The notes under the pieces were generated by a model, which saw only the letters and a program-made list of their open reading frames with translations, searched no databases and was not told the DNA's origin. Positions 35,528-48,245 of a stretch of DNA of 64,000 nucleotides are shown here, one piece after another. The position numbers and the translations under genes were made by a program. The DNA comes from Turnera subulata (Eukaryota > Streptophyta > Magnoliopsida > Malpighiales > Passifloraceae): NCBI GenBank assembly GCA_028386065.3, contig JAKUCV010002007.1:101679-165678 (forward strand). Reading direction: 5' to 3'. Position 1 is the first letter of the stretch, and each line of letters starts with the position of its first letter.

Positions 35528-37308
35528 TGTGAATACCCGACCCAAAATTCATTGGGCGTATTCAACACCTTCTTCTTAACCGTCATCCATGTCTTTGGGG
35601 TCGCCACTTGAATTTTATTGAAGGACAAAATTCAAGGAAAAACCTTCCTTAGGCAACCAGTGACTCCATAAGGCAACCAATAGCAAACCAAAGACATGGA
35701 CCCGGGGGTTTGACACGGATGGGAAGGTATTAGGCACCCATCCATGTTGGGGTGAGAACGTGTGCAATTAAAGGTCAACATATGCCATGCACAAACAACA
35801 CAAAACAAGAATAAAACAGAAATTGAAAGACAAAATAGAAAATAAATAAACAATTGAGCTTGCGTTTCCACCACTAGAAACTGTCTACGTACCGCCTGGT
35901 AATGGGTTCAATGCTTACGTAGTTCTTACATGCATCACATTTAATCACATAATCAATATCATCACGTCACAGCAGCAATCGACCAAGAAAATTAGAACGG
36001 TTTACCTCTTGAAGCCCTCCTCTTGCTCCTACTTCTTTCCACTCCTAAGTAAATTTTTTGCAGAATTTCAATAAGGAATTCGGGATAGAAGGAGGCCAAA
36101 CTGGTTTCTGGTCTGAACAGCAAATTTGTAGGGCCACTTCTTAGCTTTCCCGGGACACCCAGATCGCACTAAACCAATAGCTACAGCTCCAGATATCGCC
36201 ATAATACTGAGGCTGCCTCCACTGGAACCTTCCTCTCGAGTTTAGCACTTCCTCTCCAACGATTTGCTTGAATCCGCCTCCTTCCTCTTCTCTTCTTGGT
36301 CTCCTGCTGCTACTGGCTCCTTGCTACTCCTCTCCAGAAAATTCCTTCAGAATTTCCACCCTTAAATTGGTTCCTAAGCTTGGAAATAGAGAAATTTAGC
36401 ACCTAAGCTTATGTGTGTATAGAGGGAGAAGGGAGAGAATTGGTGATTTTTTAGGGTGAATGGTGGTTCTTTTTATAGTGCTCTAGGGGTCTGGACGTGG
36501 TGTTGATCTAAGGGTCAGGATTGAAACCCTAGATCTAACGGTAGATACCCTGGATCAAGCAAAAAGGAAAAGACCGGAAAACTGCCAAAACTTGGAGCAA
36601 TGCCCGCCAAGCACCGGCGGACATCGCCATAAGTGCTGGCGGTCATCCTCCCAAGCCCGCCAGGTGCTGGCGCTCATGTCGCCAAGTCCGCCGGCACCTG
36701 TTCCCTTTCCCGTTCTTTCCTTTCCAGTTTCAATCTTTATTATTCCGGCCCAGCTTGATTCACGTCCTTCCTTATCGATTTTTTACCTGTTTTCAGCTCC
36801 AGAGAACCTCCAAACTTGTAGCCTACCCACTCCCCTTTTCCTAATTAAATTTTCCTTCTTCTCACTCCACTCCATATACCATAAATACCAGAAACAAATA
36901 TAGAAACAATTTAATCCGAATTTTTGGACGAAATTCAGACCAAAGGACCTCTGAATTCAATGTTTTTGATGGGCCAACATTGCTGGAGGATCCATATTTA
37001 ATTAGTCCTAGCTTCTAACTCATCTTAAACCCAAAATCATCTCAATTGGGTCCAAAATAAATAAAAAGTCTAAGACAACTAAATACCCACATTTTATTAA
37101 TTTCAAACATTTAAATACGCTAACTCAGAATTAAGTTCTCAATAATTCCAAGTTTAATGTACCAAAAATTCAGAATTAATAAAATATTAATACTATATTG
37201 AATGACAAACACATTTTCCGTAAGGACCGAAACATCTCATCAATCCATAAAAAATGACATATTCATAATTTAATAAAATATTAGTAGATCAAATTTGGGG
37301 TATTCACA
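35528..37308 (-). repeat. 5' LTR of a Tat/Ogre-like gypsy element
   Basis: 1781 bp with inverted termini TGTGAATACCC...GGGGTATTCACA. It carries the CTACGTACCGCC...TACGTAGTTC block near 35885-35925, a GC-rich GGCGG/CCGCC repeat cluster at 36596-36700, and a GTGATTTTTTAGGGTG...TTTTTATAGTGCTC promoter-like segment near 36440-36485. Open frames inside are not genes. Confidence 0.85.
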
Positions 37309-37826
37309 AACGCGGTAAGCTATTGAAAAACCAGGAACGAGAAATAATGTGTATGGTCATGTCGCTTGTGTTGATATGCGAGTTGTAATTATGTACAGAT
37401 TGCCAATTGGGAAAGGATCAGTGTCACAAGATTAGATGAAAGAAGTCTTTGCAGAGTTATACATTCTTGCCTATAGTTCCTTTTAGCTAAATAAATTAAC
37501 TAATTTGAGAATGAAATGTTGATGAAATCCTCATTAATTACTGCAACTCGGAGTTTCTACAGCACTTAGTCTTACATGTTAGGTCGGACCTAGTAAAGAA
37601 ATGATATTTGTTCGGTGGCTGAAGAACATCACAAAATTTGTTACATATTGAGTAAATATTTTCTGCAATAAAATAACATAACATATGGTAAAAGAAAGGA
37701 GACTGATTCCATGTCAAAACTCTATTGACGTGGGATAAATGAGAATGGTTCATTATTGCTCAATTTGGTAGTTAAATAAGCAGAGATGATATTGAAATTA
37801 TGTGGACTGTTTCCACTATTGTCATC
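37309..37826 (+). other. Promoter-side flank of germin-like gene 2
   Basis: Non-coding sequence between the gypsy LTR and the gene. No repeat is recognised. Confidence 0.5.
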
Positions 37827-37833
37827 TATAAAT
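37827..37833 (+). promoter_or_regulatory. TATA box of germin-like gene 2
   Basis: TATAAAT lies 106 bp upstream of the ATG at 37933, in a context matching that of the first germin-like gene. Confidence 0.6.
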
Positions 37834-37932
37834 GAACTTGGTTTTTCACGCAAGATTTCTCATCCCTTACCCTCAATTAACACACTGAAAAATCCCAGGC
37901 CACAGGAAAGAAGCCTAACTAAAAATATCAGA

Positions 37933-38736
37933 ATGAAAGCAGTTCAAAGTAATCTCTTTGTTGCCTTTTTCCTTCTGGCTTGTTTTGCGTCACTCACTTC
38001 TGCCTCTGATCCCAGTCCATTACAGGACTTCTGTGTAGCCATCAATGACCCCAGCAGTGCTGGTATGTATATATATAAGTAGTTTATTTAATTCATTCTG
38101 TGAATATTATATATTTTGAGCTTCTTCTATGTATATATATATATACATTGATACTGATCATTGATAATATATATATCTGCAGTATTTGTGAATGGCAAAT
38201 TCTGCAAAGACCCAAAGCTGGCCACAGCCGAGGATTTCTTCTTTTCGGGGCTCAACATCCCTAAGAACACCTCCAATCCTAGTGGGTCGACCGTCACTGC
38301 AGTAAATGTTGATAGAATCTTAGGGCTGAACACACTTGGAATATCCTTGGCTCAAATTGACTTTGCACCATATGGTATAAACCCACCACACCTACATCCT
38401 CGTGCCACAGAGATACTAGTTGTCCTGGAGGGATCCCTTTACGTTGGATTCGTCACATCTAACCCCGAGAATCGCCTCATCTCCAAGGTCCTAAACCCAG
38501 GAGATGCGTTTGTCTTCCCAGTAGGGCTCATCCACTTCCAGTTCAATGTGGGTGGAAAAAGTGCGGGTGCCCTTGCAGCTTTGAGCAGCCAAAACCCAGG
38601 TGCCGCAATAATTGCTAATGCAGTCTTTGGGTCGGAGCCAAGTATCAACGCTGATGTTCTTGCCAAGGCCTTCCAGGTGGACAAGAATGTCATCAACTAT
38701 CTTCAGAAGCAATTCTGGTGGGACAACAACAACTAG
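37933..38736 (+). CDS. Germin-like protein 2, two exons
   Basis: Exon 1 is 37933-38062, the intron is 38063-38182 (GT...AG, 120 bp, phase 1) and exon 2 is 38183-38736, giving 227 aa, the usual germin-like length. Residues 1-24 are a signal peptide, so secretion to the cell wall is expected. Cys34 and Cys51 form the conserved disulfide. The Mn ligands are His113, His115, Glu120 and His161, all present in the two germin boxes. A sequon lies at Asn72. The intron position and phase are identical to those of the gene at 7873-8901, and the proteins are clearly paralogous, although intron lengths and C-termini differ. The gene appears intact. Its enzymatic activity (oxalate oxidase, superoxide dismutase or none) cannot be read from sequence. 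Confidence 0.95.
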
Positions 38737-38817
38737 AAGCCACAGCTATACCGCTACGATATTATTCATATTATGAATATGCTTTACTGGTTTTTTTTTT
38801 TTTCCCTGTGATCACGT

Positions 38818-38823
38818 AATAAA
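38818..38823 (+). terminator. Polyadenylation signal of germin-like gene 2
   Basis: AATAAA lies 82 bp after the stop codon and is preceded by a T-rich run, a plausible plant near-upstream element. Confidence 0.6.
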
Positions 38824-38829
38824 GAGGCT

Positions 38830-39490
38830 AACCACGGGTGCCTCACTGTTGGTTTCTTTACAATATTAATATCATTAGCTAGCTACACAGCTAGCTTCGT
38901 GTTTTGTAAGATAATAGCCATTTCACATTCATTTGAGTATCTGTTGCTTTCACTACATTAGTTGTGAACTTCTTTTTCTTTTTATACTGTTCATGTTTGT
39001 CAATGTTGAAGGCGAGCCTCCAACAAAAAGTCCCACCCCTCTTACGTTGCAATTGTATTAAAGGAAGAGCTAGTCACAAAATTTAGCAAATTACCACGAT
39101 GAAAAATCATCATATGATGTGTGATAAAAAAAATTAGAAACAAGCGAAGGGAAGCACAAGGAAAACGTGGTTTTCAAAATGTTATAAACTTGAGATCAGC
39201 ATGTTTAAAATAAGGGAACTAATGTCTAAAGAAAATCTTGATACTAGCCTTAAATATCCTATTTAATAATTCTAATAAACAAAATATAATAATTCAGTAG
39301 AATAAATATTTTTCCTAGATTTTGTACCTCGTCATTCACTTCCGCTATAAAGCTACTCGTTCTCAAGTTGATCGATTGATGTTGGAATCGACTAAGCCAT
39401 TAGGACAAATATTTGGAAGACGTCATTCCCTTAAAGTATTCTTTCAATGATCAAATTGAAACACCATGTCTTTGATATCTAATTCGTTGA
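38830..39490. other. Downstream flank of germin-like gene 2
   Basis: No gene or repeat is recognised between the polyadenylation signal and the LINE tail. Confidence 0.45.
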
Positions 39491-42400
39491 TTTTTTTTTC
39501 TGAAACCAGAAGATTTATTAACACTCTAAAAAATACAGGGATAGTCTTATAAAAAAGGGACACAACTTAGAAACAGACCTAAGCAACAGAGAGGTGACTT
39601 TAGGTTGCATAAAATCAGAACCGAAACTGGACACTATTTACATAACCTATACATATCTTTCCTTGCATAAAGGACTTCTCCATGCTTTAAAACTATCCGA
39701 GCGGATAACTACTGCAGGAAAATCAAATAGGAATTCCGGATTCATAGCCTTTATCCAAGACTCAAACATCATTCCCCAATTTGTGCCTGTTGCTTCAAAT
39801 ATCAGCTTGTTCATGCCCCCACCAAATGCTCCAAATCATGTTATAAAATACTACCATCCAAGCTGCTCGAGAATAATAAGCCAGAGCCATCCATTGCACA
39901 AAAAAATCTTTAAGGCATTTCGGCAAGACTCAACTAACTCCCCACCAACAACATAATTTACACCAAAGGCTCCATACCAATTTGCAATTGAAAAACAAAT
40001 GATCCCTTCCTTCAGTTTCCATAAACAAATGATCCCTTCCTTCAGTTTCCAATTCGCCGTAAGGACAGAGTGCAGAGGACTAAGAATGTTACATCGAAGA
40101 AGGACCAACCATACAGCAATCCCATGCTTCAATTTTGAAAGGTGTGTATCCCAATCAAACCCACGGCTTTGCTGCAAGACAAGGCTAAGGCTATTATGTA
40201 ACGGTAAAAGTACCATCAGGGCATTCAGACCACCTCCACTCGTCCCGCACGTTCACCTGCAAATTTATATTAGACGAAAAACTGTTAAGATAATATAACT
40301 TCTCCTCCTCCCAGCTACACAAACGACGCCTCCACTTCAACTCCATTCCCACTTCTCATTCACCAATTTCACAACATCCTTAACCCAGCGTGTCTTGTAG
40401 AAGCGAAATTGCAATTAGTCTATTGGGAAAGCATCCATTAAAGAAACTCCATCCTTCCACCTATCAGTCCAAAAACTTACACCTATATTTCCATTTCCCA
40501 ACACAATCTTCATTCTAACCTGCAACTTCACACTTTCTTCACCGGATCGAATAATATTCCTCCACAAATTTGATGATCGCTTTTCACATAATGAAGGCCA
40601 AGAAGAATCTGAATGGCTCCTATAATTATTTCGCACCAAAACCGCCCACATGGGATTTTAAGAGGATAAAGAATCCAAGGTAACATACCTCCAAAGCCAT
40701 TTAAATAGTAGACACCGGTTCTTAGTTAAAATATTTTCAATTGCCATGCCACCCATCTCTTTAGGTTTACCAATCCTACTCCATGCTACCAACATCTTCC
40801 TTTTATTGCTGCAACCACTCCGTAGAAAATTTCTTTGAATGTTGTGAGCATCCAAATTTGACCCACAAATTCTCTATTAATATTGGATTTCGAACATGTT
40901 TGAACTTAGGATTAATGAGATGATTTGATCTTACGGCAAGGCATAGTAAGAATTTAATTTAGTAGAATTAATGTATTTCAGTAATTTAAAGCTATATATT
41001 TTTGAACTCTAAGATTAATGAGATGATTTAATCTTAGGACAAAATATATACTAAGGTTTATTAAACTAAAATATGTTTTATTCCATTGCTTGGGCTTTTT
41101 ATTTATATTTAACTCAATTATATTGAGATGATCTATTTTTGGGTTAAGGATAGGTTTAAGGGCCCAAGTTAATGGATTCTCCAAAGTTTAGTTAGCCCAT
41201 AAACACTTTACTTGCAGACTAATTTTGATTCTGATTTTGGTAGACTCAGAAAATAATTCATATCTCGGGTTCTAGAAGTCGGGTTGCCGTGATCTTGGAC
41301 TCTCTGGAAAGCTAAGACGAAGAGCTACAACTTTGATGTTGAGACCAGAAGCAGAATCGGTCGTTTGCATTGTCCAAAATCCAGTAGAAGAAGACCATAG
41401 ATTTTGTCCAACAATCGAGATAAGTGTTCTACCCCTTTTAATTGCGCACGCTATTGATTAATACTTGCTGGTGATTTGATGATGCTTTTGTTGAATATGT
41501 GATTGCTGTGATGCCATGATAAGAACTACGTGGGCTTTGAACCCGGCCGCCGGGGCACGTAGGTGGTCTCTAGTGGTGGAGACTCAAACCCAAATATTTT
41601 TATTTTCCCTTTTTATTCCAAATCTTCTTCTTCTTCCCTTATCTTTATTTTCCACACTTGCACACCAGCACAAGGCACACTTTCATTTGTCAATTGCACA
41701 ATGTTTCGACCCAACACTGGTGGGTGCCTAACACCTTCCCATCCGAGACGAACCCCGTTCTCATGTCTTTGGTTCCCAATGACCATGTTGCCTAAAGGAG
41801 TCATTTGAAGGTTTTTCTCAAGTTTTGTCCCTAATAAAAATTGGGTGGTGACTCCATTGACATGGGATTTACCAAAGGAAGAAGGTGAAGGAATAGGTGA
41901 ATTGGCCCGAGTGATTTTCGGTCGGGTATTCACAAATGCTTACAATTTTCTTTGACACCCCTACATGAATTTTAAACAGAGAGAGGTAATAAACAGGTAA
42001 ATTGCTAAGAACGGCTCGGATTCACTCTTCCTCCAATTGGGAGAAATTTTTCTTTCCAACTAGCAAGGCGTTTTTTGATCCGAAGTACCACAAAATCCCA
42101 CGCCTTTAGGTGCTGCATATTCTGACCTAAAGGAAGACCAAGATAGATAATAGGAAGATGCTCTGCCTTGCTCAATAACATTCCCGCCAACTCACATGTC
42201 CTCTGATCTGATAAGTTAACACCCACGAAGCTGCTCTTATGATAATTAATACAAAGACCTGAAAGTACTTCGAAACATCTCAAGCATAATTTCAAATTCA
42301 ACAAAGAATTCAGGTCATCCGGAGAGAAAAATAGAGAGTCATCTAAAAATGGGAGCAGATTAGGCAAGTCATGGCTGAAACTAATCTTTTTTACCAGACC

Positions 42401-42534
42401 TTTACTCACAGCTTGGTTTACTAACATTATCATCCCTTCGGTTGCAATATTAAATAAAAAGGGAGATAGTGGATCTTCTTGCTTTAATCCCCTATACGAA
42501 GCAACCTCTTCCGTTGGGCAACCGTTTATCAATA
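39491..42534 (-). mobile_element. LINE (L1 type) interrupted by a solo LTR
   Basis: The T run at 39491-39499 is the poly(A) tail on the minus strand. The element spans 39491-40842 and 41940-42534, split by a Tat-like solo LTR. RT sequence at 42005-42534 includes RGLKQEDPLSPFLF, a degenerate catalytic box FLDD (42338-42349; normally FADD) and YLGLPLG. A KPKEMGGMAIEN segment at 40658-40830 and zinc-binding RT-associated sequence at 39851-40650 complete the C-terminus. The 5' end, including endonuclease, is lost where another LTR begins at 42535. Inactive. Confidence 0.88.
40843..41934 (+). repeat. Solo LTR, Tat/Ogre-like gypsy
   Basis: It starts TGTGAGCATCCAAATTTGACC and ends GGTCGGGTATTCACA, and is flanked by AATGT (40838-40842) and AATGC (41935-41939), a 5-bp duplication with one mismatch. 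LINE sequence continues on both sides. There is no interior sequence, so the pair recombined to a solo LTR. It carries the GGAACTACGT/GGCACGTAGGTGG-type block at about 41523-41575. Confidence 0.85.
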
Positions 42535-44341
42535 TGTGAACACCCAAATTTGACCCGATTTATTCCATTATATTGAGTTATAAATTTGTTTATGTCTTTA
42601 ATTGATGAGATGATTTCATTGATGGCATAAATATGTTTGTGATTTAATATAGTAGAATAAGGGTATTTTATTTGCTTTTTTTAAATTTATTTTTTTCCCT
42701 TTATTTAACTAATTCTGGGTTAGAGATAGATATTAGGTTTGGACTAATAAAATATGGATCCTCTAGAGAAAATAGCCCATTTAAACACATGGCCTGCAGT
42801 TAATTTTAGTCCTAATTTTCGTGGAGGTTTGGAATTAAACATATATTTTGCCTGTTTTGTGTTTTTATGGTAGTTTTTATTGAAAAAAGGAATAATTTGA
42901 CGTGGGATTGATAAAAAGGAAAAGTAATGGAGTAGGAGATAGGTTTAGGGTGTTCTTTAGGTTAGGGAATACTCTAGAAGGCCTGGAAACCAACTAGAAA
43001 CCGGATTGGTGGGAAAAAAGTAAGAAAAGAGGAAAAACAATACAGTAGGTGGCGGACATGGCGACATGACCGCCACCCCCGGCGGACAAAAGAGGAGGAC
43101 TGCCATGCCTTGGCGGTTGTTACGACATGACCGTTGGGCCCATGGCGGTCGTTCCTTCCAGAACCTTCTTTTTGCCTCTTTTTTGCATTTCTAGCCTATA
43201 ACCGTCAGATTTAGGGGTTCAACCTCGATCGTTAGATTAATAGGAGAACCGCTTACCCCTTGAACACTATAAATAGAAACCCCCCATTACACACAAAAGG
43301 GACACACATTAGAATTATTCTCTACACAACCATAAGCTTAGAGTGCCTGGAGAAACCCCTGTTCTTTGAGTATAAGAGGCATTAGAGGAGCTAATTTTCT
43401 AGATTTCATGGAGAGGAGTAGCAACAACCCAGTAGAGAGAAGAGAGCCAGAGGGCTACAAAAAAGAGGCCAATCGGAGCAAATCGTTGGAGGAAATAGCA
43501 CAAACCCGAGAGGAGTTTTCTTCCCAGCGCAATCCCGGGAAAGTAGTGACATCTCGAGCTACAGACGTCGGATTTCTGCATTATTGGTATCACTGGAAAG
43601 CTAAAAGAGAGATCTACAATTTTTTTGTTGATGTCAGAAGTTGATTCAGTATCCTTCAGTACTAGTTTTCGATTGAATTCGAGTCAAGATTCTGTTGTGG
43701 AGCAAAAAGCTAACGGGAGCGAGAGGAGGGCTTCAAGAGGTAACCCTTACCCTTTAATTCAATTTTTATTACTGTTGTGTTACAGTGATGCTATTGATAA
43801 TGATGATTTGGCTGTTATGTGAATCCATGCTTGGAACTACATGGCTTTGACCCCGGTCACTCGGGTACATAGGTAGTCTCGGTGTGAAAAAGGGATGCAA
43901 GCCAAATTTTGTTTTTGTCTTATGTTATGTGTGTTGTGTTGATGCTATGATATCACTGTGATGTGGATGTTGTTACTGTGATATTAATGTTGTTATCATG
44001 ACATTGATATTGCCATTATGTTTTGATGTCACTGTGATATCGTCGGGTTGCGAGTTATGCTATGCTGTTGCGATATTGTTATGATGTGTCGATGTTGTGA
44101 TTGTGATATTAACTTCGTGGCTTCGATATCAATGTTTCTGTAGTAATTTTAATGTTGCTGTGTTGTTGCCGCATCGTGCGTCGTATTTTGTGTGTTGTTG
44201 TGTTGCCATGTAAGAACTACGTGAGCTTTGAATCCAATTGCCGGAGTACGTAGGTGGATTCTAGCGGTGGAATCTAAAGCTCAATTATGTGTTTATTTTC
44301 TGTTATTCTTTTATTTTTGCCTTTTGCTTTTTGTTATTGTG
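42535..44341 (+). repeat. Tat-like gypsy LTR, truncated at its 3' side
   Basis: It starts TGTGAACACCCAAATTTGACC inside the first LINE. It includes a GGCGG/CCGCC cluster (43050-43150), then two copies of the AACTACRTGRGCTTTGAAYCC-type block (43834-43890 and 44214-44275) around a minisatellite. No GGTATTCACA end is found before the next LINE. A short frame at 43366-43644 is LTR sequence. Confidence 0.75.
43915..44205 (+). repeat. Degenerate GATGTTGT/TGTGATAT minisatellite in the LTR
   Basis: About a dozen imperfect copies of a unit near 20-24 bp resembling GATGTTGTTACTGTGATATT. It sits between the two duplicated LTR blocks. Confidence 0.7.
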
Positions 44342-46258
44342 TTTTTTTTTTGATACTAATCGAATGAGTTTATTAAACCAGATAAATATTTACAAAGAAT
44401 AGGGAACCCCAGGGAAATGCCATGAAGGTTCCAAGCTAGTCACAACGCACATGGGTTTCCACCCATTACATAGTAGAGGGTATTGTTACTATATTTCCGG
44501 AACACCAACCCCTAAAGGGCTCTGGAGATGCCAAAACCGCTCCTGCACTGTAAGGAAACTCGGGGTGTAAAGTTTTAAACCATCGAAAAGCCCTCTCAAT
44601 CACTAAGTCAAACAACACGTCCATGTGCAACACCTTGTCATTAAATATCAGCGCATTACGAGCAAGCAAAATAGACCGCAGCAACGCAATACTCAGAGTC
44701 ATCCATGCTTACTCTGCTTGTCGACAGCCGGCAAGGCCCAACCAATGCTGCAACCAAGCCTCCACACAGCTAGGAGATACCCAACAAACTCCCCACCACC
44801 AGCACAATTGCTGCCAAAGTTGTACTAAACAAGGACAAAGCAGTAATAAATGATTAACATCTTCGTCATGTGTATCCCAAAAAGAACATAAAGTGTCCTC
44901 TTCTGATAGCACACCCCTGCAATCAAAAGCCACCCTAGTCGCCACACCACCATTCAACATCAACCATAAAAAACACTCCACCTTGGCAGGGTCTAACCGC
45001 AGCCAAGGCAGAGGCCGAGGCAGTGCGGGCACAGCAAAGCATAAGAAGGCATAGGCGGACCTTACCGAAAACTGGCCCTGAACATCATGCTCCCATCGCC
45101 ATGAATCCTGTCGGTCCTGGCTCCAACCCACTACGTCCATCACTTCCAGAATTTGATCACAGATCTCAACCTCCCAACTGTATAAGGCCCTAGACCATCC
45201 CCATTAATGCGGGCAATAGATAGCCTGCTTGTCTAACCTCTAAAACCGTGGCATCTTCGAAGGAGGAGATGCGAAAGAGGCGAGCAAAATGATCCATCAA
45301 ACAACCCAAACTCGACCATGGATCCCTCCAAAAACTAGCACTATCCCTGTTTCCCAAAATGAAAGCCATGCCAGACTGTAAAGAGCTGCTGCCACAAGTG
45401 TCCTTCCTCAACAACATAGCGCCAAAACCACTTGAAAAGGAGGCACCTATTTTTAATCCACAAGTTCTCCACCTCTAGACCACCCTGAAGCTTCGGAGTA
45501 GTCACCCGCTCCCAAGCAACAAGGCTAAGCTTCTTGCGCTGGATAATACCACCCTATAAAAACTCACGCTGAATTCTAACCAGCTTCTTGAGCACGGCAA
45601 CCGGTAACTTGAACATTGAAAGATAGTATAGAGGGAGTGAAGATAAGACTGCTTTAAAAAGAACCAATCGCCCTGCAAGGGACAAAGAATTTACCTCGCC
45701 ACGATCTTAATTTGGAACGAAATTTCTGCACCACTGGCTCCCAATGTTTTGCCATCCTCATGCTTGCACCCAATGCTAACCCAAGATAAACAAACGGCAA
45801 ATTTTTAGGTTTACAATAAAGACTGTCTGCGATAGAAGCAACCTCACTCTCCTCCAAACAAATCCCGGCTAAACCACTTTTATAAAAATTGATGCTTAAG
45901 ACTGAAAGCATCTCAAAGCACCGAAGGATCATTTTTAAAGTTATCAAAGACGGTTGGTTAGCCTTTGAAAATAGAAGAGTATCATCAGTGAACTGCAAAA
46001 GAGAGATGGGAATACCATGCACTACAACCGGTGGAAATAACCCCCTTTTCGTAGCCCTACTCAACAAACAATAAAGCCCCTCTTCCGCCAACAAGAATAA
46101 AAACATAGAGAGAGGATCACCTTGTTTCAACCCTTTATGAACCCCAAACTCCGGACTAGGGGAACCATTATACAGAAAGAGAAGTGGACTGTAGGCATGC
46201 CAAAATCCAGGACATCCACCGTTCTCTGAATCCGATCCATCCCATCACTTGGAAAAGG
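44342..46258 (-). mobile_element. LINE (L1 type), 5'-truncated
   Basis: The T run at 44342-44351 is the tail. On the minus strand RT (45654-46200) has KQGDPLSMFLF, a catalytic FTDD at 45981-45992 and YLGLALGASM. A frame break near 46170 separates it from the upstream WMSWILACL segment. The zinc-binding RT domain (44709-45143) shows a VKxFLWLML-like core and the Cys/His pattern near CSFWDTHDEDVNHLLLLC. The last part (44466-44702) has the usual RNALIF segment. It is cut at about 46258 by a copia LTR. Inactive. Confidence 0.88.
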
Positions 46259-46275
46259 TATGGCCAGGAAACAGA

Positions 46276-46975
46276 AGTAAGTTACCGGGTATGCAAACAA
46301 AGAGACAATATGCGCAGCGGAAAACCCGGAACTATTGGAGGATCCATGTGAAACGGGGTAAACCGAATAACAAAATTTCGTACCTGGTTTGGTCGAGATC
46401 TTTCACTCAACTGATGATACAAATCAGCAAGAAACGGACAGAAATCCGCATCCTCTACGGTATCCACACGAACCGTTGATGACCGTTAGCAACCGTCTCA
46501 TGATCACTAACCCGAGCACTCCCGAACCGCAGTGCTAGCTGCAGAATTTCCGAGAGCTAGAGACTAGAGAGTGTTTGATGTGTTTTTCTCAAGTATGAAG
46601 TGAGTGTGTTAAGTCTGTACTAAACTCTCCATCATGTATATTACATATACATATCAATGTTAGTTAATATAGAAACGGCCAAACTAATCATACATACATC
46701 TTATCATGCATGATTGTGTTTTCCATTATTTATACTTTAGTCACAATCATCAACATAATTATGTCTTCACTAACTTAATCATACATATCAACATATATAT
46801 AAAACAACATATCATTTCATGCCTTTTGGACAATAATTCAGGTTCAATAATTCTGGCAGCTATTGAACCGTTCAACCCAAATGACCTGGTCCAACCATGG
46901 TCCAACCATGGTCTAACCACTAGCTCAATAACCTGGTCGAACCATGGTCGAATCAACAGTTCTAAGTGATCGATT
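46276..46975 (-). repeat. Truncated LTR of the second copia family
   Basis: It matches 32076 onward: GTAAGTTACCGGGTATGCAA, TCTACGGTATCCACACGAAC, a CCCGAGCACTCCCG block and the CTGGTCCAACCATGGTCCAA array (46890-46955). The match ends near 46975, so about half of the LTR is missing. Confidence 0.8.
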
Positions 46976-48245
46976 GATCGAACATCTCAATCAAAAGAGG
47001 TCGTCTTGGGCTCTTACTTTGGATGTCTAAATTTGTCGTTCTGTTTGGCTGGGGATGCAACCTCCATTCCTTTACCCTGAGCAAGGCAGAGCACTTGAAT
47101 AGTTTGCCCTCCTTAATCTCTACTGTGGCAACTTTCTGGTTCGGCTTTAACTTCTTCAGAATCTAAATCGGCTACGTCTTGCGTTGTTGCTTCATTGTTT
47201 TCTCAAAAGTAGATGTCTTTGTTAGCTCAGGGAGGGAAAGAGAGTTGTAAACCTTCTTGAATCGGCCTACGTCCTTATACAAAGTGAGATACATTTCTTA
47301 TGCAGTTCAAGAATGACTCCGTTTGTGAGCAACCTAACGGTCTCTGCTTCTGGAATGAGTATTTTCCAATGCATTCTTAGGAAACGGAACCCAGTAGCGT
47401 AGTCTGCTATATTCTCTCTTTGTCTATGCGGACAAAATCTGTTAGCATTTCCTCTTCAATGGCCCGATATCGATAGTACTGGTCGAGGATCAATTTTCTC
47501 TAAACTCATGCACATTACGGCTCTTTTTTCAAGAAGCCAAAGGAATATTGAAAGAAAGTTCAACAAATATTTTATTCAAAGCTTTATATAAATAAGAGTC
47601 ATCTTTTATTGTCATCTCCTTAAAATTAAGGACTAATAGAGTTCCAGATACATAATCAGGAAAAAGAAACCTAAAATACCGCGCGCATGTTGGTTTCTGA
47701 ATCCTGTCAAATTGTTGGTTTCCGCCCGGTTCCAGTGCCTAAATGTTGATCTTTCAATTTCTGGAGTAACCCAGAAAGTTGCGCTTCACTTCAGTTCATG
47801 TCTTCTGAAAATTTCTCTACGAACATCAATTCGATTCTTACTTAATATTGTTTTATTAATGTCAGGAAGTTAACCAGAGGAAAACATTCAACAAAGGTAG
47901 AGGAAACAACTCTTTTACACTTAAATATTTTCCTTCACTCTTCAATTCATTCAGATTAGAAAACATACTTACACAGAGGTTCATATGCACGTATCCTCTC
48001 ACCTACTTACGCAAAACCTGCTGCAACCTTGGGTTTTCTAAACTTTCAGGTTTCTTAGGCTCAACAAGATAACGACTAAGATAAAAATAAACAGTACATC
48101 AATGGGAAGAAATACAACTTGCATCAGGATTGGTTTATCCTTCAATATAAAATTCATCATACATCCCGAAAACAACCCAATTCTTCCGCAGAAACCAGCA
48201 GCTGGTTCACACTCCCAACAGCTTATAGATATAGTGTTTAATTAA
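46976..48245. other. Repeat debris and 3' flank of the acyltransferase gene
   Basis: Minus-strand translation of 47290-47480 has a weak resemblance to a retrotransposon Gag region but no intact frame. The rest is non-coding. Confidence 0.35.

Noticed and set aside
36592..36903. 103-codon plus-strand frame
   Set aside because: It lies inside the Tat-like LTR and overlaps the GC-rich repeat cluster.
47290..47480. Gypsy Gag pseudogene
   Set aside because: Only weak, broken similarity on the minus strand. Not enough to list as a gene remnant.
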